Of a DNA stretch of 13,277 bases, positions 6,148 to 13,277 are shown piece after piece; within the stretch, counting starts at the first letter, position 1; every line of letters starts with the position of its first letter. Below the pieces are notes generated by a model. It did no database searches and was not told the origin of the DNA. It was given only the letters and a program-made list of their open reading frames with translations. Where the stretch lies: the NCBI GenBank assembly GCA_900546245.1, contig URBY01000031.1:1-13277 (forward strand). Reading direction: 5' to 3'. Source of the stretch: an uncultured Mycoplasmatota bacterium. GTDB taxonomy: Bacteria; Bacillota_I; Bacilli_A; RF39; UBA660. A program made the position numbers and the translations under genes.

Positions 6148-6826
6148 AATCTAATTTAGCAACAGATAATTTATCTCCATCTTTAACAATTAACATAGTA
6201 GCAGATGTTTGAAAATTATTTTTCTTAGTATATATCCAGCTTACCTTAACTTGATATGCATTTGCTTCTGTAACGTTTTTAAAATCATCACTTTTTAATA
6301 TAGTTGAAGGAACAACTTTCTCTATACTATCTACTGTAACGGATGCTACTTCTGGTAAATCTTGATTTCTATCATTATCTAAATTACTTTTTACTTGTTT
6401 ATATATTCCTGCTCTTGCTAAATCAACAAAATCAGTTCTAAATGATGAATAAACAAATTGTACAGAACCAACATCATTAATATTTGATTTATTACTTAGT
6501 GTATAAAAATCAATAATAAATAATTTACTTACTAATGATGCATATTTTTCATTATCTATATCCTTTTTAGATAATTCTTTTTTTAATTCTGCAAAAGTAT
6601 CTTTAAATAATTTTGTATCAGAGTCTACAACTTCGTAATCAAAATTTTCAATTTGATCTACTATATTTTTCTTTGGTTCATTTGTATTATCTTTTTTTAA
6701 GTTTAATGCAAATAATACTAAAACTATAGCAATTAATAATACTATTAAAAATATTATTAATTTTTTCTTTTTAGACATTTTTTTCTTTGGCATTCCGTTA
6801 TTATCTAATTTTCTTTTCTTTTTCAT
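6146..6826 (-). CDS. Bitopic membrane protein following ltaS, unknown function
   Basis: 226 residues. A strongly basic cytoplasmic start (KKK-rich, 1-22) precedes one membrane helix (23-42) and an external domain of ~170 residues: helical (70-150), then alternating hydrophobic strands (AYQVKVSWIYTKKN, SATMLIVKDGDKLSV). The fold order suggests an NTF2-like or similar alpha+beta domain, but this is a guess from pattern only. The ATG lies one base after the ltaS stop with AGGGGAA as ribosome site inside the end of ltaS, so the two are co-translated. An accessory role in lipoteichoic acid assembly is inferred from context alone. Confidence 0.75.
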   Translation of the reverse strand: MKKKRKLDNNGMPKKKMSKKKKLIIFLIVLLIAIVLVLFALNLKKDNTNEPKKNIVDQIENFDYEVVDSDTKLFKDTFAELKKELSKKDIDNEKYASLVSKLFIIDFYTLSNKSNINDVGSVQFVYSSFRTDFVDLARAGIYKQVKSNLDNDRNQDLPEVASVTVDSIEKVVPSTILKSDDFKNVTEANAYQVKVSWIYTKKNNFQTSATMLIVKDGDKLSVAKLD

Positions 6827-6827
6827 A

Positions 6828-8858
6828 CTATTCCCCTTCTACTTTTTTTAATTTATCTTTTTCAGTTTTTATTAAATCATATTTTATAATATCATTCGAT
6901 ATGTTTAATCTTTTAGTAGCATATTCATTATTTTTTTCTATTTCATCATTGTCAACTATATAATCTGTATTTAATATCTTATATTGATCTTTTTGACTAT
7001 TATAATAAATATTGTTTGTAAGCCAGTTACCATTTGGGAATACAACAATATTATCAGTTAAATTCATAATATCATTTCCTAAATTATATTTTGGTTTTAC
7101 GCCTAACATATTAGCAAGCGTTGGCATTGCATCATACATACCCATAGCAGTATCTATTTTCTTAGATATATTACCATCTTTTTCCCAAATTATAAATGGA
7201 ACTGATCTATTAAGTTCATACCAATAATAATCTATATCAGTATAATTTGGATCATCTTTTTCTAATACATCATCAGTTTCTTTATTATAGTTATACATTC
7301 TTACATAATCTGATTTTGCAAGTTTAGCATCATGATCACCATAGAATACTAATATTGTATTATCAAGAAGTCCTGCCTCATCTAATTCAGTTATTAATTC
7401 TCCAATTGCAGAATCTGCATAATGTGCTGATTTGAAGTAATTACCAAGTTTTGTTCCTTCCATATATGGATATGAAACGGTTTCTTTTACTTCTTCTCCA
7501 TTTTCATTTGTTTTTGTAACCTCTTCTTTAATATCTACATCAAATTCACCATATTTATCTGTATCATCAAATGGTGTATGATTTGAAAGCATTATCAAAG
7601 TTGCATATACTTTATCATGTTCACTAAATTCTTTCTTTAATTTTTCTACTGATTGTTTAAAGAATGATTTATCTGATAAACCAAGTCCTATAACATCATC
7701 TATATTATAATCTTGTTTACTATAAAATTTATCATATCCAAGTTTTTTATGGAAATTATTTCTATTCCAAAAATCGCCAGTATTAGCATGCATACTAACA
7801 GTTCTATAACCTTCACCTTTTAGTAATTTCTGAAGAGTTTCATATTCTCTATTCCAATAACTTATAGCAACTGCACCATTAGTTACTGGTAATAATGAGG
7901 TTGCAAATGTAAATTCTGAATCACTACTTGTTCCACTACTTGCTTGTGAATAATAATTACTAAAGTACATCCCTTCATTTTTTAATCTATTTAAATTAGG
8001 AGTTACTTCTTGTCCATTAAATGAGGTATTTAATGCAGTATTTTGCATACTTTCTGTATGAATTACTATTACATTTTTACCTTTAAATTTATCAGTATAT
8101 TCATTTGTTTTAGATTCTTCTTTACTTGAATAAAACTCTCTAAAATCTTTAGCAGCATTGTCATAACCAAATAAAGTATTAAATTTAGCATCTAAGCTTT
8201 TAAATAAGTCATTTAACTGATATGTATATACACCAAATTTTTCTACTAAGAATTCTCTATTCCATTGTTTACTTAATCTACTATATTCAACACCTGTTAC
8301 TGTCATAAAAAATAATGCGTATACAACTATTCCTAATACAAGTGTACCTGTAAATCTTTTCTTTTTATTTTCCTTTTTAGTTACAACATTATAATGGTCT
8401 TTTTTCTTTAATTTATTATGTAATATTATTAATAAAATAGGTTGCCATAAAAACATAAAATCTTTAAATTGAAGTACATTTTTTACAACTGCATCCCCAA
8501 CATCTACAACAGTTAAAGATACTGCGATAAGTGAGAATGATGCGAATGACATGTAATATGTATAATAAAGTGAATTAATTACACATACTGCGGTAAAAAT
8601 TATCGATAATATCATTAGATATTTAAATCTATTTCTTGGTTTAAATAAATATACAAATGAACCAAGTAACAATATTAATGCTAAATCTGCCATTATTGGT
8701 TTTATAGCAAAATAATTATGTACTGTAAAAAATCTAAGAAGCATTCCATTAATAAGTGTTGTTATTACAAATGTAAAAAATAATTTATTTGTGCTTATAT
8801 AATCTTTATAATTAAAGTTTTTAATTTTATCTATTTGTTTTTGAATTTTTTCTTTCAC
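6828..8858 (-). CDS. ltaS: Lipoteichoic acid synthase, LtaS family
   Basis: 676 residues. Five N-terminal membrane segments (~25-43, 52-72, 79-102, 133-148, 170-188) are followed by an external linker and a sulfatase/phosphatase-fold domain (~258-600). The family polymerises glycerol phosphate from phosphatidylglycerol on the outer membrane face. Visible active-site elements, with Staphylococcus aureus equivalents from memory: Glu269 in HTES (metal), His357 in MHAN, Trp363/Arg365 in GDFWNR, His427 in SNHTPF, Asp508-His509 in YGDHD (metal). At the nucleophile the family reads GKTSDSEF; here it is GTSSDSEF (309-316), so Ser311 aligns with the catalytic Thr, with Thr310 beside it. A charged insertion (~440-463) interrupts the domain, and the ~70-residue C-terminal tail is long. 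The start is GTG with GGAGG nine bases upstream; the nearer ATG is out of frame. Confidence 0.92.
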   Translation of the reverse strand: MKEKIQKQIDKIKNFNYKDYISTNKLFFTFVITTLINGMLLRFFTVHNYFAIKPIMADLALILLLGSFVYLFKPRNRFKYLMILSIIFTAVCVINSLYYTYYMSFASFSLIAVSLTVVDVGDAVVKNVLQFKDFMFLWQPILLIILHNKLKKKDHYNVVTKKENKKKRFTGTLVLGIVVYALFFMTVTGVEYSRLSKQWNREFLVEKFGVYTYQLNDLFKSLDAKFNTLFGYDNAAKDFREFYSSKEESKTNEYTDKFKGKNVIVIHTESMQNTALNTSFNGQEVTPNLNRLKNEGMYFSNYYSQASSGTSSDSEFTFATSLLPVTNGAVAISYWNREYETLQKLLKGEGYRTVSMHANTGDFWNRNNFHKKLGYDKFYSKQDYNIDDVIGLGLSDKSFFKQSVEKLKKEFSEHDKVYATLIMLSNHTPFDDTDKYGEFDVDIKEEVTKTNENGEEVKETVSYPYMEGTKLGNYFKSAHYADSAIGELITELDEAGLLDNTILVFYGDHDAKLAKSDYVRMYNYNKETDDVLEKDDPNYTDIDYYWYELNRSVPFIIWEKDGNISKKIDTAMGMYDAMPTLANMLGVKPKYNLGNDIMNLTDNIVVFPNGNWLTNNIYYNSQKDQYKILNTDYIVDNDEIEKNNEYATKRLNISNDIIKYDLIKTEKDKLKKVEGE

Positions 8859-8882
8859 TAAACATTACCTCCATACTGTTTA

Positions 8883-8911
8883 ATTATATCATTATTTATA
8901 GTTTTTTTCTA
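8883..8911 (-). promoter_or_regulatory. Extended -10 promoter of ltaS
   Basis: TAGAAA (8906-8911), 17 bases, and TGATATAAT (8883-8891), an extended -10. Predicted start near 8876 leaves a leader of under 20 bases. It lies in the 76-base gap after the YihY-family gene, so ltaS and its follower can be expressed independently. Confidence 0.65.
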
Positions 8912-8934
8912 TATTATTAAGTAACTTGTGTAAA

Positions 8935-9756
8935 CTAATACTCTATATTACTATTAGCATTAATACTCATACCAAGAACAAATATATAACTAATTAAATA
9001 TATCCAAAGCATTAAAACTATTATTTTAGATGCACTTCCATAAAATGTATCATAGCTAGATATATTAGATATATAAAAAGAATATAATGAAGTCAAAATT
9101 GACCATAAAATAGTTGTAAATATCGCACCTTTATTAACAGATTTAGCACTTATTTTTTTATTAGGTGAAATCATATATATAAATTTTATATTTATATATA
9201 TGATAAATATTGAAATTGGCCACTTTAATATATTATAAACAAAAATTATATTGTCAGTAAGTGATGATATTATTTTAAAATTATGAAGTATATTTAATAC
9301 TTTAGTACTGAATATAGGAATTATAATTATAAACGCAACAAGTAAAATAAGTATAATAGCCATTATAAATGATTTTATTATTTCTCTTATTGTATTTTTA
9401 TCTTGTGAACCATATATGATTGAAGCTACTCTCATTATAGATCTTGTTCCTTTTGATACTAATAATAAAGCAGATACCATTAAAAATATAGTACTATAAT
9501 CAAGAGTTTTCTCCTTAAGCAAAGGAATTATTAATGAACCAGTTCCTGCAGGAAATCCATTTGATATTAAATTTGCAAGACTATCTGTTGATATAGATAA
9601 AAAAGAAGAAGCTAAACTAATTATTAATAATATAGGAATTATTGACAATAACAAAAAGAAAGACAATTGTCCAGGTAAAACTGACATAACTGGCTTTCCC
9701 ATTAATTCAATAACATTTTTTATAAAACTTCTAAAATTATTATTTACTTTACTCAT
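8935..9756 (-). CDS. YihY/BrkB-family membrane protein
   Basis: 273 residues with six predicted membrane helices (~30-52, 87-101, 130-150, 170-193, 208-230, 243-265). Family hallmarks: the N-terminal LSFFLLLSIIPILL block; the turn KGTRSIMRVASIIYG (102-116); and the C-terminal YDTFYGSASKIIVLMLWIYL (235-254) followed by GMSINA. This family (once misnamed ribonuclease BN) consists of inner-membrane proteins with no firmly established activity; transport or export is suspected. It starts 13 bases after the GGDEF gene with AAGGTGAG as ribosome site, so it is the last gene of that unit. Family confident, function unknown. Confidence 0.88.
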   Translation of the reverse strand: MSKVNNNFRSFIKNVIELMGKPVMSVLPGQLSFFLLLSIIPILLIISLASSFLSISTDSLANLISNGFPAGTGSLIIPLLKEKTLDYSTIFLMVSALLLVSKGTRSIMRVASIIYGSQDKNTIREIIKSFIMAIILILLVAFIIIIPIFSTKVLNILHNFKIISSLTDNIIFVYNILKWPISIFIIYINIKFIYMISPNKKISAKSVNKGAIFTTILWSILTSLYSFYISNISSYDTFYGSASKIIVLMLWIYLISYIFVLGMSINANSNIEY

Positions 9757-9769
9757 TTAGCTCACCTTT

Positions 9770-11830
9770 TTATTTTTTTTCAGGAGTTTCTTTATTTGTT
9801 TTTATTTCAAGTACTGCTTCATTTATCGCATCATCTATAGTTTTTACATCATCAAGTATCATACTATATCCCAAAGATGCACCAAACTTATATGGTAAAT
9901 TTTTGAATTCCTTATATAATCTTCTCATATATGTTATAACTTTTGTTTCTTCATAACCTACCATATAAATTAAGAATTCATCACCATTTGTCCTAACAAT
10001 ATCACTTTGTTCTAATTGGTTATTAATAAGGATATTTGCTGCTTTTCTAATAACCATATCTCCTTCTTCATGACCATAAACATCATTAATATGCCCAACT
10101 TTATTTATATTTATTACAATAATAGCTTGTGGATAAATTTTATTTGCTTGCCATTTAATATAATTTTCATTTAAATAATGTCTGTTTTTTAAAGAAGTTA
10201 AATGATCTACATACCTCATTTTATCTTCTTTCTTTATTTTATTAGATACATTTTTATTTTTAAAATATACTATACTAAATACAACTAACACTGTTAAACC
10301 TATAATCATATAAATATATGTTAAATCTATTTTTTTACTATCATTATTAAATTTTAATAATGCTCTGGATTTATATAAGTCAGTATTTATAGTTGAAATA
10401 TAATATTTATATAAACTTACAAATGCTTTATTTTTATTTGTATTTAATAATATAAAGTTAAAATCAGAATCTATACTTTGTTCATAGATAACCTTAAAAT
10501 CACTAAGTTCACTATTTTTATAGTAATCATATGTATTATAATCTAATATAACAATTTTTTCATCATTTAAAGAATTAAATAAACTAGTTGCCTTCTTATA
10601 TTTTTTTACATCTATGGATGTTTTATCTGATATATAATTAGCAAGCTTATTATCAAGCATAGATACTTCTTTACCCTTTAAAGATGCAAGTGAACTTACA
10701 GCTGTATTAATATTTTTGTAACTTGTTAATACAACAATTCTTTCATTATATGGAGAAAAACTATAATCAAAATTATTAGTTAATTTATCAAATTTATAAT
10801 AATTAAATGCTATATCTACTTTTCCTTCGTTTAATGCTTTTGTTAAATCTTTAATAGAATTATATTCTTTTACTTTAAAAGTAACACCCATGCTGCTTGC
10901 AAAATTATCTAAAATTTCACTATTATACCCAATAAAATCATCGTTTATTTCTGTTTCATATGGAATATTCTTTACATATCCGTAAACATAATCTTTACTT
11001 TTAAAATTAGATTTAGCAATCTCATCGTATTCTTTTTTATCAAAATATAAATTAAATAGTCTTTCATTATATGCACTAGAATATTTATCTCTCATCCATC
11101 TAATATAATATTTTTTAAAAATACTATTTAATAAATTTTCTTCACCATTTATTTTTAAAACATAATTATTATAAATATCTGTTATATTATATACTACATA
11201 AAAATTATTACTAAAAATTTTATCTAAATTTATATCATTTGGAATAATGGCATATTTTATATCATTATTTTTAAGTGCATTTACTATCGAATCAACATTA
11301 TTATATGTATTATATATAACTGTATCATTATTTCCAAAATATTCTTTTACTAATGTTAAATCTGATTCAGTTACACCAATAATAACATTATCAAGTTTAT
11401 TAAAATCTTTTATTTTTTCAGATTCTTTACTTATCATTACATAGTTATCTGTATACATTAAAAGTTCATTATCATCTAATTTAGCTTTATTGTTTATTTC
11501 AAATGTATAACCACTATCCTTTGATTGTTTACTAGAAACATAAGGAATCTTATTAAATTCAATACCTGTATCCTTTGAAAAATCATCAAGGAAGTCAAAG
11601 AAAACTCCTTCACCTTCATATCCAAATATAGGAATATCATTTAAAATAGAAACATCAACTACTGTTGATTTATTCTTTTCAATCCATCTTTTTTCAAGAA
11701 CAGAAAAAACACCATTTGCATCATTTTTATTTTTTATATTAAGAGATATAATCCCACCAGCAATAATAATTCCAAGTATTATAAAAATTATAATTATCTT
11801 TTTTATATCTATACTTTTTTTATTTTTCAT
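9770..11830 (-). CDS. Membrane sensor with two solute-binding-like domains and degenerate GGDEF domain
   Basis: 686 residues: membrane helix (11-30), an external region that reads as two periplasmic-binding-type domains (~55-255 and ~280-485), a second helix (503-523), then a cytoplasmic GGDEF domain (~537-680). The second external domain is the clearer one, with VYGYVKNIPYETEINDDFIG and GKVDIAFNYYKFD typical of SBP_bac_3 modules. GGDEF landmarks: DHLTSLKNRHYLNE (542-555), INDVYGHEEGD (581-591) and RTNGDEF (613-619). The signature's first Gly is Asn, the metal-binding Asp of the 'D.D.FK' motif is Asn574, its companion is Asn576, and 'FK' is VG. Diguanylate cyclase activity is therefore doubtful; nucleotide binding, or signalling through a partner, is possible. 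Start: ATG after GGTAGGTG, 9 bases past the preceding stop. The domain layout resembles ligand-sensing c-di-GMP receptors; the ligand is unknown. Confidence 0.85.
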   Translation of the reverse strand: MKNKKSIDIKKIIIIFIILGIIIAGGIISLNIKNKNDANGVFSVLEKRWIEKNKSTVVDVSILNDIPIFGYEGEGVFFDFLDDFSKDTGIEFNKIPYVSSKQSKDSGYTFEINNKAKLDDNELLMYTDNYVMISKESEKIKDFNKLDNVIIGVTESDLTLVKEYFGNNDTVIYNTYNNVDSIVNALKNNDIKYAIIPNDINLDKIFSNNFYVVYNITDIYNNYVLKINGEENLLNSIFKKYYIRWMRDKYSSAYNERLFNLYFDKKEYDEIAKSNFKSKDYVYGYVKNIPYETEINDDFIGYNSEILDNFASSMGVTFKVKEYNSIKDLTKALNEGKVDIAFNYYKFDKLTNNFDYSFSPYNERIVVLTSYKNINTAVSSLASLKGKEVSMLDNKLANYISDKTSIDVKKYKKATSLFNSLNDEKIVILDYNTYDYYKNSELSDFKVIYEQSIDSDFNFILLNTNKNKAFVSLYKYYISTINTDLYKSRALLKFNNDSKKIDLTYIYMIIGLTVLVVFSIVYFKNKNVSNKIKKEDKMRYVDHLTSLKNRHYLNENYIKWQANKIYPQAIIVININKVGHINDVYGHEEGDMVIRKAANILINNQLEQSDIVRTNGDEFLIYMVGYEETKVITYMRRLYKEFKNLPYKFGASLGYSMILDDVKTIDDAINEAVLEIKTNKETPEKK

Positions 11831-11839
11831 AAGTTACAC

Positions 11840-12343
11840 CTACCAAACTATTGACTCACTTTTAGTGTTTTTATATCCCATTATTGGAAATTCTTTTACT
11901 GTAGTCTTTGTTGTTGTACCATCGCTATTGGTAACATCTTTTTCAGTACCCTTTTCTGTACTTTTAGTTATAATATATTCAATATCATAAAAACCTTTTA
12001 CTTCACTAGAAAAATTTTGTAATGATTCTTCTGCTATTTTTTTAGCATCATCTACTGATACATCATCATTAACATTAAAAATAACATTTACTATTTTTCC
12101 ATGTATATTCATTTTAGCTTCAGATACTTTTTCGTTTTCACTTAAAGATTTAGTGACTTTATTTTGATCATCTTTAGTAAAACTTATTTTATCTATTCCA
12201 TCTAGTCTATTTCCATACTTTGAACCACCTCTTGGAATAAATATACTTTTAATAAATATTAAACAAATTATCAATATAACTACTAAAATTATAAGTAATA
12301 ATCTTTTTTTATTTTTTGTTAACTTTTTTAATTTATCTTTCAT
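11840..12343 (-). CDS. Small bitopic membrane protein, unknown
   Basis: 167 residues. A basic start is followed by one membrane helix (14-32) and an external domain. The segment 67-127 (SLSENEKVSEAKMNIHGKIV onward) alternates beta and alpha and has the rhythm of small Asp23- or BON-like alpha+beta domains, but no diagnostic motif. A Thr/Lys/Asp-rich hydrophilic stretch (129-150) precedes the end. It is the first gene of the unit with the GGDEF sensor (9-base gap). The ATG is preceded by AGAGGTG. Possibly a partner of the sensor; function not recognised. Confidence 0.75.
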   Translation of the reverse strand: MKDKLKKLTKNKKRLLLIILVVILIICLIFIKSIFIPRGGSKYGNRLDGIDKISFTKDDQNKVTKSLSENEKVSEAKMNIHGKIVNVIFNVNDDVSVDDAKKIAEESLQNFSSEVKGFYDIEYIITKSTEKGTEKDVTNSDGTTTKTTVKEFPIMGYKNTKSESIVW

Positions 12344-12367
12344 TTTAACACCTCTTAAGCATTCTTT

Positions 12368-12396
12368 ATTATATCATACATATTAACATTATACAA
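12368..12396 (-). promoter_or_regulatory. Extended -10 promoter of sensor/YihY operon
   Basis: TTGTAT (12391-12396), 17-base spacer, TGATATAAT (12368-12376). The same TTGTAT + 17 + extended -10 arrangement occurs before the DUF1292 gene (13027-13055). Confidence 0.6.
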
Positions 12397-12401
12397 TGAA
12401 C

Positions 12402-12737
12402 CTATTTTACCAAAGAAAAGTTTGATAAATATTTTTCACTTAGTCTATTTACTTCTTGCTGATTAAACTCTTGACTTCTCATACCATTAAATTTAGCATG
12501 ATCAACTTCAAATGGTTTAACAGTAATTTTTTCAGTAGTAGAACTACTAGTTTTTAAAACATCTTCAAGTGGTAAAATTGGATCATTTAATATAGTATTA
12601 TCTTTAATCTCTTCTATTTTTTCTTCACTTACATTTTTAGAAGCAATACCATTATTCATTTTGTTTTCTATTTCTGACATTTTTTTTTCAATTTCACTAA
12701 TTCTACTTTCTAAATTTTTAACAGCTGGATTATCCAT
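12402..12737 (-). CDS. Coiled-coil hypothetical protein
   Basis: 111 residues, soluble and acidic, with no signal or membrane segment. An N-terminal heptad-like coiled coil (LESRISEIEKKMSEIENKM, 9-27) is followed by a low-complexity linker and a C-terminal polar segment with FNGMRSQEFNQQEVNRL (83-99). The ATG has a very strong AAGGAGGAG ribosome site. It lies 12 bases after the DUF1292 gene and is probably co-transcribed with it. No function recognised. Confidence 0.7.
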   Translation of the reverse strand: MDNPAVKNLESRISEIEKKMSEIENKMNNGIASKNVSEEKIEEIKDNTILNDPILPLEDVLKTSSSTTEKITVKPFEVDHAKFNGMRSQEFNQQEVNRLSEKYLSNFSLVK

Positions 12738-12749
12738 ATATTCTCCTCC

Positions 12750-13001
12750 TTAATTTATAGCCTGTTCTATAATGGCTTCTCTCACCTTTGCCCATTCATC
12801 TTCATTACTAATTGAATCAAAATAATAATCTCCATTTTCTTCTCTTAATCTTGACACATAAGTCTTTATATTATCACCATTTTTTTCATTAAATGTATAT
12901 ACAATATAATCATTATGATTCTCATTTAAAGTAAATGATGTGATTACATCTGCTTGTATTTGTTGACCTTGGGAATTAGTAATTAACACCTTCTTATTCA
13001 T
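12750..13001 (-). CDS. DUF1292-family (YrzB-like) small protein
   Basis: 83 residues from the preferred ATG at 13001, which has GGAGGG seven bases upstream. The frame stays open to 13061, but that extension would run through the -10 box and a palindrome and has no ribosome site. The protein reads VLITNSQGQQIQADVITSF, then DYIVYTFNE, then YVSRLRE, YYFDSISNEDEWAKVREAI. This is the short beta-rich pattern of DUF1292/UPF0473 proteins, which Firmicutes often encode near ruvX and alaS (not seen here). Cytoplasmic; molecular role unknown. Confidence 0.75.
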   Translation of the reverse strand: MNKKVLITNSQGQQIQADVITSFTLNENHNDYIVYTFNEKNGDNIKTYVSRLREENGDYYFDSISNEDEWAKVREAIIEQAIN

Positions 13002-13014
13002 TATATCCCTCCAT

Positions 13015-13028
13015 ATTCTATATAGAAT
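13015..13028. promoter_or_regulatory. 14-bp perfect palindrome at DUF1292 promoter
   Basis: ATTCTAT/ATAGAAT overlaps the last bases of the -10 box and the predicted start site, just upstream of the ribosome site. The position suits a repressor operator; no second copy was noticed in the window. In such AT-rich DNA chance is not excluded. Confidence 0.4.
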
Positions 13029-13055
13029 TATACCATTAATCAATAGTAAATACAA
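13027..13055 (-). promoter_or_regulatory. Extended -10 promoter of DUF1292 gene
   Basis: TTGTAT (13050-13055), 17 bases, TGGTATAAT (13027-13035). It begins directly after the U-tract of the upstream terminator. Confidence 0.65.
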
Positions 13056-13059
13056 GAAC

Positions 13060-13089
13060 AAAAAAAGTACAATTTATTTTTGTACTTTT
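13060..13089 (-). terminator. Intrinsic terminator of the partial G+C-rich gene
   Basis: A 9-bp stem AAAAGTACA / TGTACTTTT (13063-13071, 13081-13089) with a 9-base loop and seven T's on the minus strand (13066-13060). It overlaps the stop codon of the upstream partial gene. Confidence 0.8.
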
Positions 13090-13277
13090 AATATTCTATA
13101 TTTGATTTTAGAACTTCAATGGCGGGACGAACACCATTGTCCCCAGCATTCGAAACAGTGTCGTTGACGACATTACGGCCGTAGCCGGTCACATACCAAG
13201 CAATGCCAGAATAACCAAAATCAGGGTTCTCTAACCACCATGCCCACGCTGCATTACTACCATTTGAATACTTTGTA
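13088..13277 (-). CDS. C-terminus of a DUF6273-like surface protein (partial)
   Basis: An open frame enters from the right edge and ends at a TAA at 13090-13088; the last 62 residues are present and the start lies outside the window. It reads NAAWAWWLENPDFGYSGIAW, then YVTGYGRNVVND, then NGVRPAIEVLKSNIEY. The spacing W-W-L, G-x-G and GVRPAI followed by a short hydrophobic end is typical of DUF6273-like and formylglycine/C-type-lectin-like repeats at the ends of secreted or pilin-like gut Firmicute proteins. Composition is strikingly different: 76 of 150 bases are G or C in 13111-13260, with codons such as GTC, GGC, CCC and GCC that are rare elsewhere. This hints at a mosaic or laterally moved cassette. 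The frame and terminator make the gene real; the family call is moderate. Confidence 0.7.
   Translation of the reverse strand, partial: TKYSNGSNAAWAWWLENPDFGYSGIAWYVTGYGRNVVNDTVSNAGDNGVRPAIEVLKSNIEY

Noticed and set aside
8935..8955. The YihY protein and the partial surface protein both end in SNIEY
   Set aside because: The codons differ and the proteins are unrelated, so this is coincidence in Asn/Ile/Tyr-rich proteins.
13002..13061. Longer start for the DUF1292 gene at 13061
   Set aside because: The extension would be encoded by the -10 box and palindrome, has no ribosome site, and adds a hydrophobic stretch foreign to the family. The ATG at 13001 has GGAGGG.

Overview
ORGANISM. Positions ~520-13080 are extremely AT-rich. 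Hand counts give roughly 14% G+C in 541-660, and most coding sequence is well below 30%. Genes have strong AGGAGG-type ribosome sites and near-consensus sigma-A promoters with 17-bp spacers. All tryptophans are TGG and TGA is used as a stop, so this is the standard bacterial code and not the Mycoplasma code. A lipoteichoic acid synthase, a glycolipid glycosyltransferase and a peptidoglycan-type deacetylase point to a walled, one-membrane Firmicute. A gut Bacilli/RF39- or Erysipelotrichales-like lineage is my inference. The two ends differ: the first ~475 bases (rbsD) are ~47% G+C by hand count, and 13111-13260 is ~51%.

LAYOUT. All genes are on the minus strand except one. 52-453 is rbsD. 519-2408 encodes a protein made of eight tandem Cro/C1-like helix-turn-helix repeats, with a consensus promoter overlapped by an inverted repeat. 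3726-2565 holds two overlapping genes for membrane-anchored coiled-coil proteins; the second ends in a NodB polysaccharide deacetylase domain. 4969-4396 has no credible protein gene. It is a ~574-nt structured RNA with a consensus promoter, pairing 5' and 3' ends and a terminal U-tract. It lies directly upstream of a four-helix DUF21-like membrane protein at 4372-3836. Size, orientation and neighbour match the OLE RNA / OapA ribonucleoprotein system, my main call for this window. 5097-6134 (plus strand, divergent from the RNA) is a GT4 glycolipid glycosyltransferase. It converges, across a terminator shared by both gene ends, on ltaS (8858-6828) and its short membrane partner (6826-6146). 12343-8935 is a likely operon: a small membrane protein, a protein with two solute-binding-like domains and a degenerate GGDEF domain, and a YihY/BrkB-family membrane protein. 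13001-12402 holds a DUF1292 gene and a coiled-coil gene. The window ends in the last 62 codons of a G+C-rich gene with a DUF6273-like C-terminus.

HOW IT FITS TOGETHER. Most identifiable genes act at the envelope: glycolipid anchor synthesis, lipoteichoic acid polymerisation, wall deacetylation, a membrane sensor, and an RNA-membrane protein pair whose known relatives affect magnesium and stress tolerance. Whether they are co-regulated cannot be read from the sequence.
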